A stretch of 64,000 nt of DNA from Alphaproteobacteria bacterium (GTDB taxonomy: Bacteria; Pseudomonadota; Alphaproteobacteria; Rhizobiales; Amorphaceae). The DNA is taken from assembly GCA_030431335.1 (NCBI GenBank), contig JAUIJH010000002.1, positions 19,865 through 83,864 on the forward strand, written 5' to 3'. The notes beneath the pieces are model-generated. The model searched no databases and was not told the DNA's origin. It worked only from the letters and a program-made list of their open reading frames with translations. How positions within the stretch are numbered: the first letter of the stretch is position 1; each line of letters opens with the position of its first letter. The position numbers were made by a program, and so were the translations under genes. This document shows positions 42,643 to 50,323 of this stretch, one piece after another.

Positions 42643-42912
42643 ATGCCGGCACAAGACACCTACCGTTCCTACGACCGCGGGCTGAACGCGCCCGCCGCCG
42701 ATGCCTTTGCCATCACGCCCAACGATGCGACCGACCTCGCCATCGCCGCGCGCGCCATCTATGTCGGCGGGGCGGGCAACCTCGAGATCGTCACGCTGGC
42801 CGGCAGCACGGTGCAGTTCACCGGCCTCGGCGCCGGCACCACCTTGCCCTGCAGCGCGGTGCGCGTCCGCGCCACCAACACCACCGCCACGGGCCTCGTC
42901 GGCCTCGTCTGA
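42643..42912 (+). CDS. Orphan small protein resembling GTA/phage head-spike base protein (RCAP_rcc01079 family)
   Basis: 89 residues from the ATG at 42643 (GGAGG upstream). The pattern 'AFAITPNDATDLAIAARAIYVGGAGNLEIV' (in parts) followed by 'TVQFTGLGAGTTLPCSAVRVRATNTTATGLVGLV' (in parts) matches the small beta-rich spike-base proteins of Rhodobacter-type gene transfer agents and related phages. Other head, tail or packaging genes are absent on both sides. Family resemblance is from recall of the sequence pattern and was not searched. The gene is isolated, with 290 bp of featureless sequence before it. Confidence 0.65.
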   Translation: MPAQDTYRSYDRGLNAPAADAFAITPNDATDLAIAARAIYVGGAGNLEIVTLAGSTVQFTGLGAGTTLPCSAVRVRATNTTATGLVGLV

Positions 42913-42923
42913 GGCGGCCGGCG

Positions 42924-43952
42924 CTACAGCGTGTGGCCGCTGCGCGCGCGCTTGGTGGCGAGATAGCGTGCGTTCTCGGCCGTCACCGGGCCATGCAGCG
43001 GCTCCGCCGTCACGGCAAGGCCGCCGATGGCGAGCCCGTCCGCCTTGCGCGGATTGTTGGTCAGGAGCCGGACGCGGCGCAGCCCGAGATGGCGCAGCAC
43101 CACGGCGGCGGCGGCATAGTCCCGCTCGTCGTCGTGGTAGCCCAGCGCCACGTTGGCATCGACGGTGTCGAGCCCGTCCTCCTGCAGCGCATAGGCGCGC
43201 AGTTTGCTCACGAGGCCGATGCCGCGCCCCTCCTGGGCGGTATAGATCAGCACCCCGCCCGCCGCCGCGATGCGCTGTAGCGACAGGCGAAGCTGCCCGC
43301 CGCAATCGCATTTCAACGAGCCGAACACGTCGCCCGTGATGCAGGACGAGTGGACGCGCACCAGCGCCCCGTCGGCCACCTCGCCGATGGCGAGCGCGCT
43401 GACCGTGCCGCCCACCGCATCGCGAAAGGCCGTCATCCGGGCCGTGCCGCCGGTCGCGAGCGGCACCGGCGCGGCGGCGACCGGCTCGATGGTGCCCGCC
43501 AGCGTGGCGCGGAAGGAGAGGATGTCCGCAGCGTCGGCGCTCAAAGTGCCGGCGGGCGCGCGCTCCGGATCGGCCACCGTCATCGCCGGGAGCCGCTCGG
43601 CGAGCTTGGCGAGCTCGCTCGCTGCGGCCGCGATGGTGGCCCCTTCGGCGATGGCAATGCCGGCGAAGTCCACACCAGGCGCCGTCGCGAGTTGGAAGAT
43701 CCGCCCGGCGTCGTGCTCCGGCGCCGAAAGCAACGTCGGCACCCGCTTCAGCCCCAGATAGGCCGCCCGGTCGGCCGAGACGGCGAGCGTCGCCGAAACC
43801 AGGCGCCCACCCTCCAGCGGCGAGACCAGCACCTGCCGCCCGCCGTCGCGCACGAGCACCGCACGCCCTGCCGCCACCTCGTTGATGGCGCGGTGCACGG
43901 CGACGAAGCCGGCCGAGGCGGTGGACAGGCGTGCGCGGGGGTCGCTCAGCAT
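42924..43952 (-). CDS. ribA: GTP cyclohydrolase II with degenerate N-terminal domain
   Basis: 342 residues from the ATG at 43952. Residues ~150-342 are the RibA domain: 'RVHSSCITGDVFGSLKCDCG' with the three zinc cysteines, 'YTAQEGRGIGLVSKLRAYALQ' (in parts) and 'DTVDANVALGYHDDERDYAAA'. The first 130 residues begin like a DHBP synthase ('AINEVAAGRAVLV') but lack its DDEDRENEGD catalytic segment, so only the GTP cyclohydrolase II activity is expected. First step of riboflavin synthesis. It stands alone, divergent from the CoA-transferase gene. Confidence 0.9.
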   Translation of the reverse strand: MLSDPRARLSTASAGFVAVHRAINEVAAGRAVLVRDGGRQVLVSPLEGGRLVSATLAVSADRAAYLGLKRVPTLLSAPEHDAGRIFQLATAPGVDFAGIAIAEGATIAAAASELAKLAERLPAMTVADPERAPAGTLSADAADILSFRATLAGTIEPVAAAPVPLATGGTARMTAFRDAVGGTVSALAIGEVADGALVRVHSSCITGDVFGSLKCDCGGQLRLSLQRIAAAGGVLIYTAQEGRGIGLVSKLRAYALQEDGLDTVDANVALGYHDDERDYAAAAVVLRHLGLRRVRLLTNNPRKADGLAIGGLAVTAEPLHGPVTAENARYLATKRARSGHTL

Positions 43953-44058
43953 GGCGGGTTCCCGAATAATTGAGTGGCGGTGACATGGATCGCTTGACGC
44001 CATGGTGCAAGCGTAGCACCCCCGCCTTTCCCGGCCCCCGCGCCCCAGGAGCCCGCCC

Positions 44059-45336
44059 TTGCACGATACGCCTTCCCCCGCTGCGCCCACCGGACCGCTC
44101 GCCGGGCTCCTGGTGCTCGACCTGTCGCGCATCCTCGCCGGCCCCACCGCGACGCAGCTCCTGGGCGATCTCGGCGCCGACGTGATCAAGATCGAACGCT
44201 ACGGCGTGGGCGACGATACGCGCCGCTGGGGGCCTCCCTTCCTGGTCGACAAGGAGGGCCGCGAGACCAGCGAGAGCGCCTACTACCTGTGCGCCAACCG
44301 CAACAAGCGCTCCCTGGCGCTGGACCTTGCCAAGCCGCAGGGGCGGGACATCGTGCGGCGCATCGCCGCGCAAGCCGACATCGCCATCGAGAATTTCAAA
44401 CGCGGCGGGGCGGCCCGCATGGGGCTGGACTACACGTCGCTGTCGGCGATCAATCCGCGTCTCATCTATGCGTCCATCACCGGCTACGGCCAGACCGGCC
44501 CGCTGGCGGACCATGCGGGGTACGACTTCATGGCCCAGGGGCGCGGCGGCATCATGTCGATCACCGGCCAGCCCGACGAGGAAGGCGGCCAGCCGACCAA
44601 GGTGGGCATGGCCATCGCCGACGTGACGACGGGCATGTACGCGGCCACCGCGATCCTCGCCGCCCTCCACGCGCGCCACGCCACGGGCCGCGGCCAGCAC
44701 ATCGACCTTGCGCTGTTCGATAGCCAGCTCGCCGCGCTGATCAACCAGGGCACCTCCTACCTGATGACCGGCGAGACCCCGATCCGCCGCGGCAACGGGC
44801 ACCCCACCATCGTGCCCTACACCACCTTCGCGGCCTCGGACGGCATGTTCATCATCGCCATCGGCAACGATGGGCAGTTCGCCAAGTTCTGTGACGCTGC
44901 CGGCGTGCCGGGGCTGGCGCAGGATCCGCGCTTCGCCACCAACGCGGCGCGCGTGCGCAACCGCGCCACCATCGAGGCGGAGGTCGCCCGGCTGACGGCG
45001 ACGCGCACGCGGGCCGAGTGGATCGCGCTGCTCGCCCCGCTCGGCGTCCCCGTGGGGCCGATCAACACGGTGGAAGAGGCGTTCCAGGAGCCGCAGGCCG
45101 TGGCGCGCGGCGCCCGCGTCACGCACGACCACCCGCTCGCCGCCGACGGCAAGGCCCACACCATCGGCAACCCCATCAAATATTCCGAAACCCCGGTCGA
45201 CTATCGCCGCCGCCCGCCGCTGGTGGGCGAGCACAGCCGCGAAGTCCTCGCCGATCTCCTCGGCATGGACGACGGTGAGATCGGCGCGCTGGCGGCGGAC
45301 GGCGTGGTGGATCTCGGCCAGGAGGACGCGGCATGA
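44059..45336 (+). CDS. CaiB/BaiF (class III) CoA-transferase, TTG start
   Basis: 425 residues from a TTG at 44059 with AGGAG 7 bp upstream. Family III features: 'LLVLDLSRILAGPTATQLLGDLGADVIKIE' (in parts), 'NRNKRSLALDLAKPQGR', 'IENFKRGGAARMGLDY', 'SITGYGQTGP' and the catalytic Asp of 'GYDFMAQGRGG'. These enzymes move CoA between carboxylic acids. It is coupled by ATGA to a ThDP-dependent enzyme gene, an arrangement like formyl-CoA transferase with oxalyl-CoA decarboxylase, but the partner here is not clearly oxalyl-CoA specific. Confidence 0.92.
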   Translation: MHDTPSPAAPTGPLAGLLVLDLSRILAGPTATQLLGDLGADVIKIERYGVGDDTRRWGPPFLVDKEGRETSESAYYLCANRNKRSLALDLAKPQGRDIVRRIAAQADIAIENFKRGGAARMGLDYTSLSAINPRLIYASITGYGQTGPLADHAGYDFMAQGRGGIMSITGQPDEEGGQPTKVGMAIADVTTGMYAATAILAALHARHATGRGQHIDLALFDSQLAALINQGTSYLMTGETPIRRGNGHPTIVPYTTFAASDGMFIIAIGNDGQFAKFCDAAGVPGLAQDPRFATNAARVRNRATIEAEVARLTATRTRAEWIALLAPLGVPVGPINTVEEAFQEPQAVARGARVTHDHPLAADGKAHTIGNPIKYSETPVDYRRRPPLVGEHSREVLADLLGMDDGEIGALAADGVVDLGQEDAA

Positions 45337-46946
45337 GCCTGCGCAACGCGGATATCATCGCCCAGAAGCTGGCCGCCAGCGGCTGCCGCCACGCCTTCGG
45401 CATCCCCGGCGGCGAGGTGCTGACCATCATCGATGCGCTGGAACGCGCGGGCATCGCCTTCCACCTCACCAAGCACGAGAATTTCGCCGGCTTCATGGCC
45501 GAGGGCGCCTGGCAGGCGACCGGCGCGCCGGGCATCCTCGTCGCCACCATCGGCCCGGGCGTCGCCAACGCGATCAACGTCATCGCCAACGCCTACCAGG
45601 ACCGGGTGCCGCTGATCTTCCTCACCGGCTGCCTCGATGGGGCGGACGCCGACACCTATACGCACCAGGTGTTCGACCACCAGGCGCTGCTCAAGGAGGT
45701 GGTGAAGGGCACGTTCCGCGCCGCGCCCGGCAGCATCAACCAGGTGATGGACAAGGCGTTGACGCTGATGGGCACCGGCCAGCCCGGCCCGGTCCACCTC
45801 GACATCCCCATCGAGGTGGCGCAGTCCCCCGCATTGCGCGGGGCGAGCGCGCCGGCGGGCATCGGCGCGGGCTTCGCACCGGTGGAGGGGCCGGAGCTGG
45901 CGCGGGCGCGCAGATGGCTGAGCGAGGCGCAGCGTCCGCTCGTCATCGCCGGCCTCGATGCCCTCAACGACGGCGCCTCGGAGGCGCTCGCCCACTTTGT
46001 CACCGCCGTCGGCGCCCCGCTGGTGACCACCTACAAGGCCAAGGGTATCCTGGACGAGGACCACCCCCTGGTGCTGGGCGGGGCGGGGCTTTCCCCGCTC
46101 GCCGACCGGCACATCATGCCGCTGGTGGAGGCGTCCGACTGCATCGTCCTCGCCGGGTATGACCCCATCGAGATGCGCGTCGGCTGGCGCGACCCGTGGC
46201 CGGACGACGCGCGGGTGATCGACATCACCCCGGTGGTGCGCACGCACGGGATGCACAGCGCCCAGGCGACGCTGTTCGGCTCCGTCGGCGCCACGCTGCT
46301 CGACCTGTGCGACGAACTCACCACCCACCCCACCTGGCCGCGCGGCGAGCCCACCGCCGTGCGCAAGGCCTTGCGCGGGGCGTTCGCGCCGGAAAAGGGC
46401 GGCTGGGGTCCGGCGGCGGCCTTTCACGCGCTGCGCGAGGCGTTGCCGGCCGACACGGTGGTGAGCGCCGATTCGGGCGCCCACCGCATTCTCCTGAGCC
46501 AGGTGTGGCGCTGTCCCGGGCCGCGCCAGCTGATCCAGTCGACGGCGCTGTGCACCATGGGGTGCGCGGTGGCGCTCGCGGCCGGACACAAGCATGCCGC
46601 GCCGGAGACGCCCGTCACCGCGGTGGTGGGCGATGCCGGGCTCGAAATGATGCTCGGCGACCTCGCCACCTTGCGCGACCTGCGCCTGGCGGTGCCCATC
46701 GTGGTGCTGGTGGACGAGAGCCTCGCGCTGATCGAGATGAAGCAGCGCGGCGTGCAGCTCCCCAATACCGGCGTCGACTTCGCCGGCACCGATTTCGTGG
46801 CCCTCGCCGCCGCGATGGGCGGCCACGGCGTCTGGATCGACGACACCGAAAGCCTGAAACGCGAAGCGCTCGAGGCCCTCGACCGGCCCACCTTCACGCT
46901 CCTGTGCGTGCGGATCGGCAAACGCGCCTACGATGGGAAATTCTGA
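45333..46946 (+). CDS. Thiamine diphosphate-dependent enzyme (acetolactate-synthase/acyl-CoA-lyase superfamily)
   Basis: 537 residues in three domains: the Pyr domain with catalytic Glu in 'LTKHENFAGFMAEG', a central domain near 200-330 with 'RPLVIAGLDALNDGA', and the PP domain with 'VVGDAGLEMMLGDLATLRDL' in place of the GDG...N motif, the distal metal ligand being shifted. It lacks the long FAD segment arrangement of anabolic acetolactate synthase. Given translational coupling to a class III CoA-transferase, it may cleave or decarboxylate a 2-oxo- or 2-hydroxyacyl-CoA. Specific substrate unknown. Confidence 0.88.
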   Translation: MSLRNADIIAQKLAASGCRHAFGIPGGEVLTIIDALERAGIAFHLTKHENFAGFMAEGAWQATGAPGILVATIGPGVANAINVIANAYQDRVPLIFLTGCLDGADADTYTHQVFDHQALLKEVVKGTFRAAPGSINQVMDKALTLMGTGQPGPVHLDIPIEVAQSPALRGASAPAGIGAGFAPVEGPELARARRWLSEAQRPLVIAGLDALNDGASEALAHFVTAVGAPLVTTYKAKGILDEDHPLVLGGAGLSPLADRHIMPLVEASDCIVLAGYDPIEMRVGWRDPWPDDARVIDITPVVRTHGMHSAQATLFGSVGATLLDLCDELTTHPTWPRGEPTAVRKALRGAFAPEKGGWGPAAAFHALREALPADTVVSADSGAHRILLSQVWRCPGPRQLIQSTALCTMGCAVALAAGHKHAAPETPVTAVVGDAGLEMMLGDLATLRDLRLAVPIVVLVDESLALIEMKQRGVQLPNTGVDFAGTDFVALAAAMGGHGVWIDDTESLKREALEALDRPTFTLLCVRIGKRAYDGKF

Positions 46947-46964
46947 TTCAACGCCGTTGAATCA
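46944..46964 (+). terminator. Hairpin overlapping the ThDP-enzyme stop codon
   Basis: TGATTCAAC (46944-46952), loop GCC, GTTGAATCA (46956-46964): a perfect 9-bp stem whose first three bases are the TGA stop. Unlike most hairpins in this window it is AT-rich in the stem. Confidence 0.4.
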
Positions 46965-46971
46965 ACCCATT

Positions 46972-47008
46972 CGACGACGCGGGCGGCTAAGACCCGCCCG
47001 CGTCGTCG
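46972..47008. terminator. Strong bidirectional terminator-like hairpin
   Basis: CGACGACGCGGGCGG (46972-46986), loop CTAAGAC, CCGCCCGCGTCGTCG (46994-47008): a perfect 15-bp stem between convergent genes. The loop holds the stop codon of the DUF302 gene and the right arm encodes its last residues, so the coding end and the stem are one sequence. Confidence 0.6.
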
Positions 47009-47463
47009 GCGATCTTGGCGAAGATCGCGTCGAGCTCGGCCGCTGCGTCGGTGACCGCCTCGCCGCCCTCCTCGGCGTAGGGTGCGAAGACGGCGCTCGG
47101 CAGCTTGTAGCTGAGGCTCGCGGTGCCGTCCGGCTCTTCCATCACCATGATCCGCACCGGCGCTTCGATCATCGCGGACGGGGCGGCGCGGATGATGGTC
47201 ACGGCAAAGTCGTTGCGGAAGATGCCGACGACGCGGTTGCCGGGGATCGTCTCGCCCCGGCTGGCGGCGACTTCGGTGGGGCCGGCCTCGGTGACGAGGC
47301 CCATCTTGTTGTCCTGCACCGCCGCGCGCAGGTCGACGAGGAGCGTCTCGTACGGCTTGTCGGTCGCGACGACGCGCCAGCCCTCGCGCGTCTCGACGAT
47401 GGAATCGGCGGCGGCGCCGAGCGGGGCGAGCGCCAAAATGGCGGCAACAAGGATCGGGCGCAT
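46987..47463 (-). CDS. Secreted DUF302 domain protein
   Basis: 158 residues from the ATG at 47463 with a GGAGAG site. A signal peptide (RPILVAAILALAPLGAAADS) is followed by a DUF302 domain with 'YETLLVDLRAAVQDNKMGLV' (in parts), 'GNRVVGIFRNDFAVTIIRA' and 'APVRIMVMEEPDGTASLSYK'. DUF302 proteins occur in envelopes and beside sulfur or metal genes. It is 68 bp downstream of the YeeE/YedE transporter gene on the same strand, so the two may be cotranscribed. Confidence 0.85.
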   Translation of the reverse strand: MRPILVAAILALAPLGAAADSIVETREGWRVVATDKPYETLLVDLRAAVQDNKMGLVTEAGPTEVAASRGETIPGNRVVGIFRNDFAVTIIRAAPSAMIEAPVRIMVMEEPDGTASLSYKLPSAVFAPYAEEGGEAVTDAAAELDAIFAKIADDAGGS

Positions 47464-47531
47464 GGGTTCTCTCCAATGAAGGACGCATTGGTTTAAGCGC
47501 CCCCGCAGCCCTCCGGTCCCCTCGCGCAAAT

Positions 47532-48746
47532 TCACGATTGTGTGCGGAGCGCCCCCGGTACAACCCGTGGCTCGCGCGGCGGATCCATACCGACCCGCTC
47601 GCGCAGCCGCACGCCGACGACGCTGCCCAGGAAGGCGAACAGGAACCATCCCCACCCGTGCAGGCTGCCCGAGGCGATGCCGCCCAACAGCGCGCCGATG
47701 TTGCACCCGAACGAGATGCGGGCGCCGTAGCCCATCAACAGCCCGCCGATCACGGCCGTCGCCACGTCGACGGCCGACAGGTTGAATTTGGGCGCGTAGC
47801 GGCCGGCGAGGCAGGCCGCCAGCGCCGCGCCCGCGATCAGCCCGAGGTTCATCACCGACGTGCCGTTGGTGAAGACCGACGCCTCCACCTGGCCCATGGC
47901 GTAGCGCCAATAGTCCCATTCCGCGATTGGCACGCCCACCTGGTGCGCGATCTGCGCGCCCCACAGCGTCAGCCCGGACGTGATGCCCCACGGCCGGCCG
48001 AGCACCATGAGGCACAGAACGCCCACCGCCGTCAGCGCGATGGTGCCCGCGCCGAGCGACCAGGGGCCGACGATCAGCGAGCCCATCGGCCGGCCGGGTT
48101 CGAGGGTGCCGTGGCGGGCGGTTTCGGCCTCCCGCGTTGCCCGGCTGATCAGCGCGAGCAGGCCAAGCGTCAGGATCACGGCGCCGGGCGGGCCGAGCGG
48201 CGTCTGCGCGAACGACAGCGCTTCCACCCTGGGCAGCCCGTCCCAGAACGCCCAGTTGTGCGTTGCGAGCAGCCCCCCCAGGATGAAGAAGGCGAGCGTG
48301 ATCACCATGCGCGTGGAGCCCCCGCCCACCGTGAACAGCGTGCCCGAGCCGCAGCCGCCGCCGAGCTGCATGCCGAGCCCGAACATGAACGAGCCGACGA
48401 TCACCGCGACGCCGAACGGGAATACGAACCCGCCCGCCGCGATGCCGAGATGGTGCCCGTAGCTGATGAGGGGGATGAGGAAGACCGTCGTCGCGCCGAC
48501 CAGCACGAGCTGGGCCCGCAGGCCCGCGCCCCGCTGCTCGCGGATGAAGCGGCGCCAGCCGGCCGTAAAGCCGAACGCGGCGTGGTAGAGTGCGAAGCCG
48601 GCCAGCGCGCCCACCGCGACGGCCAGCGCCAGACGCGGACCGGCCTGCGCGTAGGTGATTGCGGTGAGCGCCACCAGCACGGCGGCGGCGACCATGGACA
48701 GAAGGGGTTGGGACAGAAGGGGCTGCGCGAGTGTCGGGCGGGGCAT
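47532..48746 (-). CDS. YeeE/YedE (TsuA-type) family transporter
   Basis: 404 residues, about ten membrane segments. Conserved cysteines in 'GMQLGGGCGSGTLFTVGGGS' and 'RISFGCNIGALLGGIASGS' correspond to those that relay thiosulfate in TsuA homologues. A GGAGG site lies before the ATG at 48746. Likely moves thiosulfate or another small sulfur species through the inner membrane. No TusA-like gene (YeeD) is attached here, unlike many loci. Confidence 0.88.
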   Translation of the reverse strand: MPRPTLAQPLLSQPLLSMVAAAVLVALTAITYAQAGPRLALAVAVGALAGFALYHAAFGFTAGWRRFIREQRGAGLRAQLVLVGATTVFLIPLISYGHHLGIAAGGFVFPFGVAVIVGSFMFGLGMQLGGGCGSGTLFTVGGGSTRMVITLAFFILGGLLATHNWAFWDGLPRVEALSFAQTPLGPPGAVILTLGLLALISRATREAETARHGTLEPGRPMGSLIVGPWSLGAGTIALTAVGVLCLMVLGRPWGITSGLTLWGAQIAHQVGVPIAEWDYWRYAMGQVEASVFTNGTSVMNLGLIAGAALAACLAGRYAPKFNLSAVDVATAVIGGLLMGYGARISFGCNIGALLGGIASGSLHGWGWFLFAFLGSVVGVRLRERVGMDPPREPRVVPGALRTQS

Positions 48747-48946
48747 TCATCCTCCATCGGTCCAGGGCGCGTACGGGCCCACGCGAAAGGCCCACTAACA
48801 GATGCCGCGCGTTCACGGGGGATCAACGCCCGTCAACGGCAATGTGACAATCCTTCACTGAACCGTTCAGCATAGGGCCAGCAAGAAGCGTTATGTGTGA
48901 TCGTGCAGGGAGATCGCGAGATCCACCGCATGAATGGAGATCAGCC

Positions 48947-50302
48947 ATGACTGGAGCGTCGGTCGTCCCCACTCCGGGATCCTTGGAGCATGCGGCTGAC
49001 GAGTGGCGCCAGCTGGTGTCGGCGTTCATGGCGCATTCGGCAAAAGTGCCCGAAGCGCTTGGCGCGCTGGAGCGTGTCGCGGCGGGGTCCCCGGCCTTTC
49101 TCGCGGCCAAGGGGCTGATTTTCCTGCTGCTGGGCCGGCGCGAGCTCGCCACCGAGGCCGCCAGGCTGCTGCGCGAGGCGGAAGCGGGGCTCGCCGAGCG
49201 GCCCTGTCCGCACGATGCGGCGATCGTGGAGGCGCTGCGCGCGTTCCTCGCCGGCCGCCCCTCGCGCTCCGCCGCGCTGTTCGACGACATGGTGGCGGCG
49301 CGTCCGGGCGACGGCTTTGCGCTCAAGATGGCCCAGGCGATCCGCTTCCTCTACGGCGATTGCACCGGCATGCGCCGCTCTGCCGAGGCTGCCATCGGCG
49401 CCTTTGGCGACGCGCACCCCCATGCGGGCTATGCGCACGGCTGCTACGCCTTTGCGTGCGAGGAGAGCGGCGACCTGGCGCTGGCCGAGCGGGCCGGCGT
49501 GCGGGCGCTGGAGTTGGCCAAGGACGACGCCTGGGCCCTCCACGCGGTCGCCCACGTGCACGAGATGCGCGGCCACGCCGCAAAGGGGCGCGACTGGTTG
49601 CTGCCGCGCCAGGCCGCCTTCTCCGGCTGCAGCAATTTCCGCCATCACGTGTGGTGGCACCTGGCGCTGTTCGAGCTGGAGCTCGGCAACATCGCCCGCG
49701 TGTTCGACCTCTACGACACCGAGATCCGCCGCGACCACACGGACGATTATCGCGACATCGCCAACGCCGTCTCGCTGTTGGCGCGGCTCGAGGCGGACGG
49801 CATCCAAGTCGGCGCCCGGTGGGACGAATTGTCGGCCATCGCCGAGCGGCGCATCGACGACGGCTGCATCGTGTTCGCCGACCTCCACTACCTGATGGCG
49901 CTGCTCGCGTCGGGACGCGACGACGCGGCCGACCACCTCATCGAGCGCATGGCCCAGGCTGGCGACGGGTCCGAGTTCGGCGCCGTGGCGGCCGAGGCGG
50001 GGGCGCCGGCCGGCGGCGGCCTCGCGGCGCTGCGCCGCGGCCATCACGAGGAGGCGCTGAAGGGCCTCATGACGGCAAGGCGTCAGCTGGTGCGCATCGG
50101 CGGCAGCCACGCCCAGCGCGACGTGTTCGACCGCCTCACCATCGACGCCGCCATGCGCGCCGACCGTCCGGACGCGGCGCGCGCCCTGATCATGGAGCGC
50201 GCCCGCCTCCGCGGCACCTACGACCGCTTCGGGCTGGAGCGGCTCGTGCGCTGCGGCGTGGTGCCGGCCGCCGCTCCCGTCGCCAGCGCCGCCGCGTTCT
50301 AG
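48947..50302 (+). CDS. Tetratricopeptide-repeat protein (TTC38-like)
   Basis: 451 residues from the ATG at 48947 (GGAGA site). Helical TPR-type repeats run through most of the protein; 'AHPHAGYAHGCYAFACEESG', 'HAVAHVHEMRG' and 'CSNFRHHVWWHLALFELELG' (in parts) match the TTC38 family, where conserved histidines are typical. There is no signal peptide. Function of bacterial TTC38-like proteins is not established. It converges with the FkbM gene, whose stop lies 15 bp away. Confidence 0.82.
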   Translation: MTGASVVPTPGSLEHAADEWRQLVSAFMAHSAKVPEALGALERVAAGSPAFLAAKGLIFLLLGRRELATEAARLLREAEAGLAERPCPHDAAIVEALRAFLAGRPSRSAALFDDMVAARPGDGFALKMAQAIRFLYGDCTGMRRSAEAAIGAFGDAHPHAGYAHGCYAFACEESGDLALAERAGVRALELAKDDAWALHAVAHVHEMRGHAAKGRDWLLPRQAAFSGCSNFRHHVWWHLALFELELGNIARVFDLYDTEIRRDHTDDYRDIANAVSLLARLEADGIQVGARWDELSAIAERRIDDGCIVFADLHYLMALLASGRDDAADHLIERMAQAGDGSEFGAVAAEAGAPAGGGLAALRRGHHEEALKGLMTARRQLVRIGGSHAQRDVFDRLTIDAAMRADRPDAARALIMERARLRGTYDRFGLERLVRCGVVPAAAPVASAAAF

Positions 50303-50323
50303 AGGTAGGGCGCGTTCTAGAGG
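50293..50323. repeat. 13-bp direct repeat carrying both convergent stop codons
   Basis: CGCGTTCTAGAGG occurs exactly at 50293-50305 and 50311-50323. The TAG in the first copy ends the TPR gene, and the CTA of the second copy is the stop of the FkbM gene read on the minus strand. A small local duplication is the simplest origin. Confidence 0.7.

Noticed and set aside
45333..46946. Acetolactate synthase large subunit (ilvB)
   Set aside because: No ilvH-type small subunit follows, and it is coupled to a CoA-transferase, so branched-chain biosynthesis is unlikely.
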